Position numbers and translations under genes: made by a program
Part shown: positions 34,655 to 43,859 of the stretch, piece after piece
Layout of the letters: each line of letters opens with the position of its first letter
Numbering within the stretch: position 1 is the first letter of the stretch
Source of the DNA: an uncultured Bacteroidales bacterium
Lineage (GTDB): Bacteria; Bacteroidota; Bacteroidia; Bacteroidales; Bacteroidaceae
Reading direction: 5' to 3'
DNA length: 64,000 nucleotides
Assembly (NCBI GenBank): GCA_902760345.1
Contig: CACWFY010000002.1
Location: forward strand, 1-64,000
Notes under the pieces: model-generated
Databases searched by the model: none
Told to the model about the DNA's origin: nothing
What the model saw: the letters and a program-made list of their open reading frames with translations, nothing else

Positions 34655-36460
34655 TTATTTCTTAGTCAAAGTTGCATCATCAACAAGAATGTCCTCTCCT
34701 GAAGAATAGCTGCTAGACTTAGGATTCATTACAACTAGACATATTGTTGCATCAGCATCTAGTGTGAAGTCATAACTTACCTGTGACCATGTTGTGCTAA
34801 GAGTCTCATATGCTGTACTAGTACCATTCTTCTTGTACTGATATGACCCTGCTGTTCCATTAGTAACGGGTACGTAACCAGCACAACACTGAGCTTTGTT
34901 TGCTGTTGTAGCCTTTACCCAGAATGAGAAATTGTAAGAACCTGCTGTCAGACTAATTTCTTGAGAAGCAAGACGCTTGTTAGCTGTACCACCGCCCTTC
35001 ACAATAACGGCATAACTACCACCATGGGCATCTGTACTCTGCTCAAGAGTAGCAGAGCTCGCAGAACTTGCAGACTTCCAACCAGTAGGTTGTCCGCTAG
35101 CCCATGTCTCAAAATCACCATTTGTCAGAGAAGTAGGCGTACTACTGCCACCGCCAGTGTCACCACCGCCAGATTCGCCACCGCTGGATTCATTGGTCTT
35201 CTTTCCATTGATGGTTACAATCTGTGCAGCACTCTTACCTGAAGTTTCATAAGTAGTATTATATGTAACAACAGGTCCATAGATGACAACCTCATCGCCA
35301 GCTTTTACTTCATATCCGTCAGCGAGCTTTTCTCCATCAGTACCAGCTACCTGATAAGCCTTGAAGAGGTCTGTGCTTTCCTTGGTGTCACCCATATCAA
35401 ATGTTACGTTTCCATAACCACCACTTACAGTGCCACCCTTAACAACGATACCCTTGATGTAGTATTTCTCTGTAGAAGCGGTCGTTCCAACTTCCTTACA
35501 CTTAGCAATAGCTGCTGCAATGTTGAATGGATCTGCCTGTGTACCAGTACCTTTTGCAGCACCAGTGTCGCCACCAGTATCGCCACCACTTCCATCAGTA
35601 CCTTTACCATTGATGGTTACAATCTGTGCAGCGCTCTTACCTGAAGTTTCATAAGTAGTATTATATGTAACAACAGGTCCGTATATGACGACCTCATCGC
35701 CAACCTTTACTTCATATCCATCAGCCAGCTTTTCTCCATTAGTGCCTGCGACTTGATAAGCCTTGAAGAGATCTGTGCTCTCCTTGGTGTCACCCATATC
35801 AAATGTTACATTTCCATAACCACCACTTACAGTGCCACCCTTGACAACGATACCCTTGATGTAGTATTTTTCTGTAGAAGCAGTCGTTCCGACTTCCTTA
35901 CACTTAGCAATAGCTGCTGCAATATTGAACGGGTCTGACTGTGTGCCAGTACCTTTTGCTGCACCAGTGTCGCTACCGCCGCCGCCACTAGCGTCACCAA
36001 TAGATACAATCTCGTTGTTTTTGTCGAATTCATAGGTACCATTGTAGTTCTTGAGTGCACCCTTGATGGTTACTGTTTGTCCAATTGTCAAATCCTCTTT
36101 TCCGGCGAAGTCAGCACCGTCTTTGCCTTTACCGCTGTAAACCTGCAGCTGGGTTGTTGTACCGTCATCGTCTGAAATCCAATAAGTAATGCTGTGATAT
36201 GTAGCATTGTAAGAGTCAATCTTATAGATTTTACCTTTTACATATGCTTCGGCAACAGTAGACTTTGCATCAATCAAAGCTATAGCCTGTGCTACAGTCA
36301 GAGGAGCATCAGCAGTTCCATATTCGGATGTTGATCCACCTTCGTCTTCGGTATCGCCAGAAATATGAACAGGCTGGCCGAACGGTGCGGGAACGTCCTC
36401 ACAGCTGGTGAATGTGAAGGCCATGATGGCCATCGCAATCAGATAATAAAACTTTTTCAT
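34655..36460 (-). CDS. Surface lipoprotein with three OB-fold-like (DUF6359-type) repeats and a C-terminal beta-sandwich
   Basis: A 601-residue lipoprotein (lipobox TFTSC, acidic tail). After a first OB-like module (about 48-155, PLTVAQAIALIDAKSTVAEAYVKGKI and GQTVTIKGALKNYNGTYEF) come two almost identical 134-residue modules (DPFNIAAAIAKCKEVGTTAS, KYYIKGIVVKGG, DEVVIYGPVVTYNTTYET), joined by Gly/Ser linkers. The last part (about 435-601, FETWASGQPTGWKS, YNFSFWVKATT, ILVDDATLTKK) looks like a carbohydrate-binding-type jelly roll. OB modules of this sort occur in secreted nucleases such as YhcR. It is third in a minus-strand operon after a TonB receptor and a DUF5689 lipoprotein. The start at 36460 (MKKFYYL) opens the signal peptide. 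Confidence 0.82.
   Translation of the reverse strand: MKKFYYLIAMAIMAFTFTSCEDVPAPFGQPVHISGDTEDEGGSTSEYGTADAPLTVAQAIALIDAKSTVAEAYVKGKIYKIDSYNATYHSITYWISDDDGTTTQLQVYSGKGKDGADFAGKEDLTIGQTVTIKGALKNYNGTYEFDKNNEIVSIGDASGGGGSDTGAAKGTGTQSDPFNIAAAIAKCKEVGTTASTEKYYIKGIVVKGGTVSGGYGNVTFDMGDTKESTDLFKAYQVAGTNGEKLADGYEVKVGDEVVIYGPVVTYNTTYETSGKSAAQIVTINGKGTDGSGGDTGGDTGAAKGTGTQADPFNIAAAIAKCKEVGTTASTEKYYIKGIVVKGGTVSGGYGNVTFDMGDTKESTDLFKAYQVAGTDGEKLADGYEVKAGDEVVIYGPVVTYNTTYETSGKSAAQIVTINGKKTNESSGGESGGGDTGGGSSTPTSLTNGDFETWASGQPTGWKSASSASSATLEQSTDAHGGSYAVIVKGGGTANKRLASQEISLTAGSYNFSFWVKATTANKAQCCAGYVPVTNGTAGSYQYKKNGTSTAYETLSTTWSQVSYDFTLDADATICLVVMNPKSSSYSSGEDILVDDATLTKK
35203..35982. repeat. 402-bp tandem duplication within the OB-fold lipoprotein gene
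   Basis: Two copies (about 35203-35580 and 35605-35982) are nearly identical over roughly 380 bases at a 402-base spacing. For example, TCTGTGCAGC starts at 35221 and 35623. The period is 134 codons, so frame is kept. Confidence 0.8.
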
Positions 36461-36498
36461 ATTGATTATCATTTTTTGTTATTCAGTTAGTATTAAAT

Positions 36499-38148
36499 TT
36501 AATTAGTCTTTCCATTCAGAGAGTAGAGGTAGTTCTTGCCTTGTGCCGTTTCATACGTGCCATTATAATTGGTTATATTACCAAGTATAATAACTTCGTC
36601 TCCAACCTTTAGCACGTCACCAGATGAGTAGTCAGCATTGCCTAAATACTTTGCTGCGTAGATGTAGAACGTATTGGCATCGTTTCCGTCCTCAGAGATG
36701 TAGAAGTTGGCAGTCTTCGGATATTTGCCTTCACCGTAGTTAGCGTCTTTAGCAATCTTCGCAACCTTACCCTTGATGTAATACTGCTTTTCAGAAACTG
36801 CCTTGTCAGCAAGTTTTGCAGCTTCTGCATTAGCAGCGGCAGCATTGAACGGATTGTCAATTGTACCGTCACCTTCAGGAACGGCCTCACTTCCTCCGCC
36901 TCCGCTCGTATCGTCGGTTCTCTTACCATTGATAGTTACGATGTATGCTGCACCCTTACCGTCGGTTTCAGCCTTGGAACCACCGTAATTGTACATGGCT
37001 CCGTAGATAACTACCTCGTCGCCTTTGTTGATCTTTAAGCCTTCTGTCATCTTCTTGCCGTCAGAGCCAGCCACCTGGAATGCCGTGAAACGCTCGCCGC
37101 CCATTTTGGTATCAGCGATTTCAAACGAAGCGTTTCCATAGCTACTTACTGTAACGTCTTCCATGACGTAGCCCTTGACGTAATACTTCTCTTTAGAGAT
37201 TGTCGTACCAATCTCTTCGCACTTGTTAGCGGCAGCGATTACGTTGAATGGCTTGGCGGCAGTACCTTCTCCCTCAGGATCAGGCTGTGTGAAATCTACC
37301 TTGTAGTCAAGCGTCTCTGAACCAGTATATTCCTGAATGTCGCGTATAGCTCGTGGTAAAATCTGCCAGTCGTTGTTATACCGGGTGATAACACCAGTAA
37401 TGTTGAATTGTCCTGTTGGCATCACCATTTTGGCAAACTTGGCGAAAGTGCTGGTGCGGATGAATACTGGAGAAGCCTGACCAGCAACCTTCTGGTTGTC
37501 GCTGCCTGAAGCGCTGGGGGCGAAAACTGTTGTGCCGTCAGCTTTCTTCATCTTGATACCTACCAGTGTTACAACCTTACCGAAGTCTTTGTCCATGTCA
37601 AGAGCAGACATGTCGTTGGTGGTGATAGGCTTGGCAGACAACCCTTCTATGTCGGGTATGAGCTTGTAGTGTTCAGCCCATGTGTTGCGGTTGATGTTGC
37701 CAATTACTAATTTCCCACTATTGTTAGTATACGGCGTGCCGCCAATCTGGGGTTGTAGGCCGTAGCTCCCAATCCACAAACCCTTAAGGTCGACGAGTAC
37801 GCACTGGCCATCGGCAGCTTCTGCATAGAGACTGGTCTTGTCAATCTTGAGGCAGAGACCACCTGTTCCGTCAACAACATAGAGGTTCTTATAGATGTTG
37901 CCGCCTTCATCGTTGCTCGTAACAATACCCTTAATCTGGCAGGCATCTGTAATCTGTTTTATATTTTCAGAGGTAACCTCGTTCTTGTATTTTGTCAGCA
38001 GGTCGCTGATTTGCACGACGTTACTCTCTTTGAGGTCCTTATTGCCATAGCTGTCCATTCCGGCATTCTCGGCAGGATCGTCCCAAGAGTGGCACGAAAC
38101 AGCGAGTAGTGCGGTCAGCGCTAATAGGATAATATTTCTTGTCTTCAT
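36499..38148 (-). CDS. DUF5689-type surface lipoprotein with OB-fold-like repeats
   Basis: A 549-residue lipoprotein (lipobox ALLAVSC). The N-terminal region (about 40-280, ITDACQIKGIVTSNDEGGNIYKN split, GGLCLKIDKTSLY, VLVDLKGLWIGSYGL) fits DUF5689. Two OB-like modules follow (KPFNVIAAANKCEEIGTTIS / KYYVKGYVMEDVTVSSYGNA and NPFNAAAANAEAAKLADKAV / KQYYIKGKVAKI / DEVIILGNITNYNGTYE), related to those in the next gene. It lies 13 bases after the TonB receptor gene, so it probably works with that receptor at the cell surface. Ligand is unknown; nucleic acid or a nucleotide is a guess from the OB folds. Confidence 0.83.
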   Translation of the reverse strand: MKTRNIILLALTALLAVSCHSWDDPAENAGMDSYGNKDLKESNVVQISDLLTKYKNEVTSENIKQITDACQIKGIVTSNDEGGNIYKNLYVVDGTGGLCLKIDKTSLYAEAADGQCVLVDLKGLWIGSYGLQPQIGGTPYTNNSGKLVIGNINRNTWAEHYKLIPDIEGLSAKPITTNDMSALDMDKDFGKVVTLVGIKMKKADGTTVFAPSASGSDNQKVAGQASPVFIRTSTFAKFAKMVMPTGQFNITGVITRYNNDWQILPRAIRDIQEYTGSETLDYKVDFTQPDPEGEGTAAKPFNVIAAANKCEEIGTTISKEKYYVKGYVMEDVTVSSYGNASFEIADTKMGGERFTAFQVAGSDGKKMTEGLKINKGDEVVIYGAMYNYGGSKAETDGKGAAYIVTINGKRTDDTSGGGGSEAVPEGDGTIDNPFNAAAANAEAAKLADKAVSEKQYYIKGKVAKIAKDANYGEGKYPKTANFYISEDGNDANTFYIYAAKYLGNADYSSGDVLKVGDEVIILGNITNYNGTYETAQGKNYLYSLNGKTN

Positions 38149-38161
38149 AGTTGTCAGTGTT

Positions 38162-40786
38162 TTAGAATCTGTAACCAATGTTCAGCATACCGTTGATACC
38201 CCAGGCGTAGTACTTCTTCGGATTCTTGTCGAAGCGATACAGACGCTTGGTGTTCACACCACCGTCACTAGAGTTGATAGAGTAGTTGCTTCGGCTCTGC
38301 TCGTAACCGCCAGTCACCATGCTGGTGTTGTTCAGCAGGTTCGAAATCATCAGGTTGATAGAGAGCTGACCCTTCTTCAGACGATAAGAACGTCCGATGT
38401 TCAGGTCGAGCATGAATCCACCCTTACCCTTGGTCTGGTCGAGTGCGCTCTGGATAACGTTGCCGTCGTCGTCGATAGTACGCTCTTCAACAATACCAGT
38501 ACTTAAGGCTGCCTTGTTGCGATTCTTCAGCGTGCTCTCATAGCGGTAAGCCGGTGAGTAGCCCAGATAGATGCGGTCGTAGTAGTTAGCGTTCAGGTCG
38601 ATGAACCAGCCATGAGAGTTGTAGCTCAGCGTGGCGCCATAGACTGACAGCGGTGTGCCGCTCTCGCGCATGTTCTTATTTAATACGGTCTCCTCAGCAT
38701 AGAAGTTGTCACCCTCGATGGGCTTCGACGAACTCATGTAGCGTACTGTGGCATTGTTGGTGTTCTTTGCCTCGCTGATGCTGCCGAGCAGTTTCAGACT
38801 GAACTCAGAGGTGAGCGTAAACTTCATGCCCAGCTCTACACCGTAGTAAGCTTTCTTGATGCCCGTCATAGAGACGTACGAGAACGATGAGATATCGTCG
38901 TCGAAGAAGTTCTGCCATTCAGTAACGTCGGTGAGGCGGCTATAGTAACCATTCAGGTTAGCCTTCATCCAGTTGGTGGCAAACTGGTAACCCAGCTCAG
39001 CGCTGAAGATTTTCTCGTTCTTCAGGTTAGCCACAAACTCGTTGGTCATTTCGGGAGAAACGAAAGCAGTCTTAGGCTGTGGAGTCTTCAGCTCGAAACC
39101 GGCACCCATCGTTACGACGTGACCACCACCGAAGTTGTAGGTCAGGCCAGCCTTAGCACCACCGTCGAGGAAACGGGCCTTTTCGCTCTTTCCGTATGAG
39201 CTGACACCCATGCTCTCAGCAATACCGTTACGCATCTTGCCGTCGCGCTGCATGGTCGTTCCTGCTACGCGGCCTGCAACAAAGGCGGCGAGCATGTTCT
39301 TCTGATATTTCAGAGCGGTCCATACCTGAGCCTTGTTAACCAGCAAATTGTAGTCGTAGTCCATCTTGTCGCCTTCCTTCACCACAGCATTGGGGTTGTT
39401 CAGGTCGTACTGTACGCGAATGTCATCAGGAGCATAGGTACCCATGGCGTATGAGTTGACGTTGTGGTAGATGTTTGCACCCAGCAGGTCGTCCATCGTC
39501 TTGTAGTTCATGCTCTTGGTAGTACCCAGCGAGAAGCCGATGTTCAGGGCGGTCGTCTTGCTCAGCTGTGTCTTCAGCGTAGAGGCCAGCGTCAGGTTCA
39601 GAGTGTTGGTGTGCTTGGCGCTCAGATAGTACTGTGCGTCGCGGCCACTCTTATTACCCATACGGTTGGTGTAGTACAGACGATCCCAGTCAAGTTGACG
39701 ATACTCTTCGCTGCTCATCCATAAGTCGCGAGCCTTGTAATAGTCGTTGTAGCCTTCCTCTGTATTGAGGTTGTGGTCGAACCATACGTTATAGAAGGCT
39801 GACGGCATACGCTTCCAGTAGTCAGGTGTGGGGTTCTCACCACCGTTGTATCCCAAGCTCGTACCTTTATAAATAGAGTAGTTGCCAATGAATGCGGTAG
39901 CAAGTTTCATGTTCTCGTTGATAGTCCAGTCCCAGTTGAGCAGTGCTGTAGGTGCAAAGTCGTGGACGATACGTGAACTGCGAACCTTACCTTCCTGATA
40001 GCCCCAGTATGGGTTGTAGTAGTTGTCGTTAGCCAGCCAGTACACCTCGTCGGTAGCGGCACCCTGAGAGGCTCTCTCCGTCGGGCTACCCCAAGTAACG
40101 AGAGCGATAGAGTGCTGGTCGTTCAACTTCTTTTCTGCTCCGAAGAAGTAGGAAAGAGAGTTGTAGAACGTTCCCTTTGCGTAGCCGCGATGGGCCCAAC
40201 GATAGGTCAGACCGGCAGACATTGCCCATCCGTCAGGTCTCAGACCGGTGTTGTACGTGTAGATGCCGCGCAACTGGTAGCTGCGGTTGGCTCCTGCCAG
40301 TGAAGCGTACTGTCCGGTTGCCATACGGCTGGGACGGAAGTCATAGTTGACTGAGCCGGCCATGGCAGACATCGAGAAGTTGTTGAACTCGAACGGCAGT
40401 GCGTTCTCTCGACCGCTGTTAGTCTGACGGTTCAGACCGCCGATTACCGCATAGCGGAACTGTCCGGATACCAGGTCGTTCATTGGAGCACCGTTGATGT
40501 ACACCTCATTATACTTTTGGGTAAACGCACGATAACGGTAACGTCCGGCACTGAACTGGTAACCTGCCGAGTTGGCAAATACATTCTGGTTCGATGAGAT
40601 GATGGAGACACTTTGTGCCATGTCATCATCCTCGCCCAGCTGTGTCTCTGTGAAGGTGAATGCCTGATCGCTCAAAGTAGCCTGTTCCTCTTCCTCCTTC
40701 GTGACGTCAGAAGTCTTGGGAGTTTGAGCTAAAGCCACCGATGCAATGCATAAGGCCATCACAATTAATTTCAGCTTTGTGTGCAT
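38162..40786 (-). CDS. TonB-dependent receptor
   Basis: An 874-residue outer-membrane receptor. The signal peptide ends VALAQ. An N-terminal plug-like region of unusual composition follows (TFTETQLGEDDDMAQSVSII, YRYRAFTQKYNEVYINGAPM), then barrel strands rich in aromatic residues, ending GMLNIGYRF. There is no carboxypeptidase-like N-terminal domain, so it is not SusC-like. It heads the operon with the two OB-fold lipoproteins; the promoter is at 40839-40846. The start at 40786 (MHTKLKL) opens the signal peptide and lies after that promoter, unlike a longer reading from 40861. Confidence 0.9.
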   Translation of the reverse strand: MHTKLKLIVMALCIASVALAQTPKTSDVTKEEEEQATLSDQAFTFTETQLGEDDDMAQSVSIISSNQNVFANSAGYQFSAGRYRYRAFTQKYNEVYINGAPMNDLVSGQFRYAVIGGLNRQTNSGRENALPFEFNNFSMSAMAGSVNYDFRPSRMATGQYASLAGANRSYQLRGIYTYNTGLRPDGWAMSAGLTYRWAHRGYAKGTFYNSLSYFFGAEKKLNDQHSIALVTWGSPTERASQGAATDEVYWLANDNYYNPYWGYQEGKVRSSRIVHDFAPTALLNWDWTINENMKLATAFIGNYSIYKGTSLGYNGGENPTPDYWKRMPSAFYNVWFDHNLNTEEGYNDYYKARDLWMSSEEYRQLDWDRLYYTNRMGNKSGRDAQYYLSAKHTNTLNLTLASTLKTQLSKTTALNIGFSLGTTKSMNYKTMDDLLGANIYHNVNSYAMGTYAPDDIRVQYDLNNPNAVVKEGDKMDYDYNLLVNKAQVWTALKYQKNMLAAFVAGRVAGTTMQRDGKMRNGIAESMGVSSYGKSEKARFLDGGAKAGLTYNFGGGHVVTMGAGFELKTPQPKTAFVSPEMTNEFVANLKNEKIFSAELGYQFATNWMKANLNGYYSRLTDVTEWQNFFDDDISSFSYVSMTGIKKAYYGVELGMKFTLTSEFSLKLLGSISEAKNTNNATVRYMSSSKPIEGDNFYAEETVLNKNMRESGTPLSVYGATLSYNSHGWFIDLNANYYDRIYLGYSPAYRYESTLKNRNKAALSTGIVEERTIDDDGNVIQSALDQTKGKGGFMLDLNIGRSYRLKKGQLSINLMISNLLNNTSMVTGGYEQSRSNYSINSSDGGVNTKRLYRFDKNPKKYYAWGINGMLNIGYRF

Positions 40787-40838
40787 AAGTGTTAAATTTA
40801 AAGTTGTAGTTATATCGTGTTTTTTTATAGTTTCGATG

Positions 40839-40846
40839 CAAAGATA
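40839..40846 (-). promoter_or_regulatory. -7 box of the TonB receptor-lipoprotein operon
   Basis: TATCTTTG on the minus strand lies 52 bases before the ATG at 40786. It is divergent from the box at 40921-40928. Confidence 0.6.
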
Positions 40847-40920
40847 ATGAATAAAATGCAAAAAAAGTACTTTTTTGATGATTTTTTTTGAAAAAAGTGT
40901 GTTTTTTAAAAAATTATCCG

Positions 40921-40928
40921 TATCTTCG
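40921..40928 (+). promoter_or_regulatory. -7 box of the EEP nuclease-udk operon
   Basis: TATCTTCG (one change from consensus) followed by CA lies 21 bases before the ATG at 40950. Confidence 0.45.
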
Positions 40929-40949
40929 CAACATAAATCTTATACAATT

Positions 40950-41999
40950 ATGAAAAAACTACTATCCTTAATGACTGTTTTGTTCCTTTTTGGAACGATG
41001 AATGCACTGGCACAAGAGAAGAAATACTCTGTTTATGCCATCGGTTTCTACAACCTTGAGAACCTGTTCGATACCCTTCACGATGCTGGTCATAATGACT
41101 ACGAATATCTGCCTGAAGGAAGAAACAAGTGGAGTGGTATGAAGTACCGCAACAAATTAAAGAATATGTCGCGCGTGCTGGCCGAGATGGGTACAGACGT
41201 GCTACCTACAGTCGGAGCCGCTGCTATCGGCGTCTCCGAGGTGGAGAACGAAGGATGTCTGAGAGACCTCTGCAATCAGGAACCGCTGAAGAAGCGCAAC
41301 TTCCAGTATGTGCTGATTGAAGGTCCCGACCATCGTGGTGTAGACTGTGGCTTGCTGTGGAATCCGGCATTATTTACCCTGCGTGATGCAAAGCTCGTAC
41401 CTTATATATATGAAAAGCCAGAGGATGCCAAGCGTGCTACCCGTGGTTTCCTGGTATGCAGTGGAACACTGGCCGACGAGCATGTGACCATCATCGTCAA
41501 CCACCTGCCATCACGTGGTGCCGTGAGCTACTATCGTGAGTTAGGCGGTAAGCAGATTCGTGCCGTGAAGGACTCGCTGCTGAAAGATGATCCCAACGTG
41601 AAGCTCTTCATCATGGGTGATATGAACGATGACCCTGCTGACCCCTCTATGTCGAAGGCCCTCGGTGCCCAGCGTGAACTGGAGGATGTGAAGCCTGGCG
41701 GTCTGTTTAATCCGTTCTGGAACATCCATGCCAGTGGAACTGGTACGCTGATGTATGACGGCAAGTGGAACCTTTTCGACCAGATTATCCTGTCGCACTC
41801 ACTGCTCAACCAAAAGGGCGTGAAGGACTATTCAACACTCAAATACTGGAAAGCACAGATTTTCCGTCGCGACTATCTGTTCCAGCAGGAGGGAAGATAT
41901 AAAGGTAACACCCTACGTACCCACGCCGGCGGTGTATGGCTCAATGGCTACAGTGACCACCTGCCATCGTTGGTATATCTCGTAAAGGAACAAAAGTAA
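40950..41999 (+). CDS. Secreted endonuclease/exonuclease/phosphatase-family protein
   Basis: A 349-residue EEP-fold hydrolase with a signal peptide (cut near ALAQE). Catalytic motifs in order: FYNLENLFD (metal Asn), VSEVENE (metal Glu), GVDCGLLWNP, VNHLPSRG (His), GDMNDDPADPS (Asp/Asn) and GYSDHLPSLVYL (Asp-His). The family includes DNases, sphingomyelinases and inositol phosphatases, so substrate is open. It is divergent from the TonB receptor/OB-fold operon and 5 bases ahead of uridine kinase, which favours a nuclease or nucleotide-processing role by context. Confidence 0.9.
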   Translation: MKKLLSLMTVLFLFGTMNALAQEKKYSVYAIGFYNLENLFDTLHDAGHNDYEYLPEGRNKWSGMKYRNKLKNMSRVLAEMGTDVLPTVGAAAIGVSEVENEGCLRDLCNQEPLKKRNFQYVLIEGPDHRGVDCGLLWNPALFTLRDAKLVPYIYEKPEDAKRATRGFLVCSGTLADEHVTIIVNHLPSRGAVSYYRELGGKQIRAVKDSLLKDDPNVKLFIMGDMNDDPADPSMSKALGAQRELEDVKPGGLFNPFWNIHASGTGTLMYDGKWNLFDQIILSHSLLNQKGVKDYSTLKYWKAQIFRRDYLFQQEGRYKGNTLRTHAGGVWLNGYSDHLPSLVYLVKEQK

Positions 42000-42004
42000 A
42001 TAGA

Positions 42005-42619
42005 ATGACCATTATTGGAATTGCCGGCGGTACGGGTTCTGGAAAGACCACCGTCGTTAAGAAAATTGCCCAGGCACTACCGCCCCATTGTGCGGCGGTA
42101 GTGCCTTTGGATTCGTATTATAACGACACGACAGGAATGACCGCCGAAGAACGTCAGGCCATTAACTTTGACCATCCTGACGCCTTCGACTGGAAATTGC
42201 TGACCGAGCATATCAGGATGCTGAAGAGCGGACAGGCTGTGGAACAACCCACCTATTCGTATCTGATTTCCAACCGTTTGCCGGAAACAGTACATGTCGA
42301 ACCCAAACCTGTGATTATCTTAGAGGGTATCATGACGCTGCACTATAAGAAGCTGCGCGATATGATGGACCTGAAAATCTTTGTCGATACTGATGCTGAC
42401 GTGCGACTCATCCGTAATATTCGCCGCGACGTGGTGGAGCGTGGACGTACCGTCGACATGGTGCTCGAGCGTTATGAGAAGGTGCTCAAGCCCATGCACG
42501 ATCAGTTTATCGAGCCGACAAAGAAGTTTGCAGACTTAATCATTCCCTGGGGAGGGGACAACCGGACCGGCATCCACATCCTCAAGACTTACATCGAGGG
42601 CATCGTCACTAACGTTTGA
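42005..42619 (+). CDS. udk: Uridine kinase
   Basis: It phosphorylates uridine and cytidine in pyrimidine salvage. The 204 residues show the P-loop GGTGSGKTT (about 8-16), PLDSYYND, the NFDHPDAFDW substrate motif, and FVDTDADVRLIRNIRRDVVERG (lid). Length is typical. It is co-directional with the secreted EEP protein gene and only 5 bases after it. Its last 84 bases overlap the end of the convergent HdeD-like gene on the other strand. Confidence 0.95.
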   Translation: MTIIGIAGGTGSGKTTVVKKIAQALPPHCAAVVPLDSYYNDTTGMTAEERQAINFDHPDAFDWKLLTEHIRMLKSGQAVEQPTYSYLISNRLPETVHVEPKPVIILEGIMTLHYKKLRDMMDLKIFVDTDADVRLIRNIRRDVVERGRTVDMVLERYEKVLKPMHDQFIEPTKKFADLIIPWGGDNRTGIHILKTYIEGIVTNV

Positions 42620-43198
42620 CGACAGCTTGGCAAGTGCTTTGCGTATGCGCCATATCTTCAGTGAGTTGATGATTTCTGTCACGCCATAAAGCAGAGAGCA
42701 CCAACCCAAGATGATGAGTGGCAATTCGGCTGTTTCCATAGGCTTGAGGATGACGAATAGTCCCGTCACGATAATCAGGCAGGGACAAATCCAGAACATC
42801 GGCGATATACGTCCCAGCCGCCGTGCTCTCACCAGATTGACCAGTTGTTGGATGCCGCCTAGTATCATAATGGCTCCCAAGACATACATCAGTCCGTTGA
42901 CAAACTTCTCAGGAGCAATGATGAGCACTAGTCCCAGAATAATGCTGCCCAGCCCCACAATGGGAAAAGTTGGCTGACTCTCTGAGATGACACGACCCTG
43001 TGCATCAGTAATGGTGTAGTCGGTAGCGTTCTTACGGGCATACCAGTAGGCAACCATAGCAATGATGCCCGACACTAAAAACAGTTCGCCGACAGCCATC
43101 GTCAGCCAGGTTACGCCGTCTTGCGGAAATTTTAGGATGAGTACGCCGATGATGATGGCGCACAAGGCGCGGAAAATAGAACTCTGGAATATCTTCAT
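42536..43198 (-). CDS. HdeD-like (DUF308) membrane protein
   Basis: A 220-residue inner-membrane protein with about six hydrophobic segments arranged as repeated pairs (IFRALCAIIIGVLILKFP, LTMAVGELFLVSGIIAMVAYW, GSIILGLVLIIAPE, YVLGAIMILGGIQQLVNL, CLIIVTGLFVILKP, LPLIILGWCSLLYGVTEIINS). This is the DUF308/HdeD layout. HdeD is linked to acid tolerance in E. coli, but the role in Bacteroidetes is unknown. The acidic C-terminal tail (DVSLEDVDAGPVVPSPGND) is encoded antisense to the last 84 bases of udk. The start at 43198 (MKIFQSS) follows the promoter box at 43226-43233. Confidence 0.85.
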   Translation of the reverse strand: MKIFQSSIFRALCAIIIGVLILKFPQDGVTWLTMAVGELFLVSGIIAMVAYWYARKNATDYTITDAQGRVISESQPTFPIVGLGSIILGLVLIIAPEKFVNGLMYVLGAIMILGGIQQLVNLVRARRLGRISPMFWICPCLIIVTGLFVILKPMETAELPLIILGWCSLLYGVTEIINSLKIWRIRKALAKLSSNVSDDALDVSLEDVDAGPVVPSPGND

Positions 43199-43225
43199 AA
43201 TCTCTTTTGTTTTGCGATTCTGCCG

Positions 43226-43233
43226 CAAAGATA
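43226..43233 (-). promoter_or_regulatory. -7 box of the HdeD-like gene
   Basis: TATCTTTG on the minus strand lies 27 bases before the ATG at 43198. Confidence 0.55.
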
Positions 43234-43277
43234 CAAAATAAAGTGATAAAGTGAATACCGATAAGTGAAAAAATTGG

Positions 43278-43859
43278 ATGGAGACAACGCTTTTTTTGGT
43301 GCGTCACGGAGAAACCGTGGATAATGCACGCCAAATCATGCAAGGACAAACGCAGGGAGAACTGAACGAACGGGGGAGAGAACAAGCCCGACAGGTGGCC
43401 TGCCGACTGGCCGATGAGGTGGTGGACGCCGTCGTGTCCAGTGACTTGCGGCGTGCTATACAGACGGCAGAGATCATTGCGGAGCCTATGGGCTTGAAGG
43501 TGACGACTACTGCGTTGCTCCGTGAACGTGACTGGGGTGGCTTTACGGGACGCTTTATCCCCGATTTGCGTGGTGAGACGTGGCCCGACGATATAGAGAG
43601 TGAAGATGAGTTGTTAACGCGGGCACGCTCGTTCTTGTTATATATGACGGCCACCTTCCCTGGGAAAAGGGTGGTGGCCGTAGGACATGGCATCATCAAT
43701 AAGGCGATACTGGCGTGCTATGCTGGATGTACTATGCGTGAGGTACAGCGTATGATGAATGCCGAGGTGCGTGTTCTTACTCTAACGCCCGAAACGGCCA
43801 CTGCCGCCACTCCGACTACTGCTGCTGGAGCCTCCATGACTACGGCTTCCGCTGAATGA
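43278..43859 (+). CDS. Histidine phosphatase family protein
   Basis: A 193-residue phosphoglycerate mutase-like phosphatase. The catalytic LVRHGET (His10) lies at the N-terminus, then SSDLRRAIQTAEII, LRERDWGGFTG, and the second catalytic His in VVAVGHGII. The natural substrate cannot be set; candidates in this clan include sugar phosphates and alpha-ribazole phosphate (CobC), and a cobalamin island lies about 3 kb away, though not contiguous. The Thr/Ala-rich tail after residue 167 overlaps the 3' end of the convergent Gly/Ser-rich gene by 78 bases, so that tail is shaped by the repeat DNA. Confidence 0.87.
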   Translation: METTLFLVRHGETVDNARQIMQGQTQGELNERGREQARQVACRLADEVVDAVVSSDLRRAIQTAEIIAEPMGLKVTTTALLRERDWGGFTGRFIPDLRGETWPDDIESEDELLTRARSFLLYMTATFPGKRVVAVGHGIINKAILACYAGCTMREVQRMMNAEVRVLTLTPETATAATPTTAAGASMTTASAE

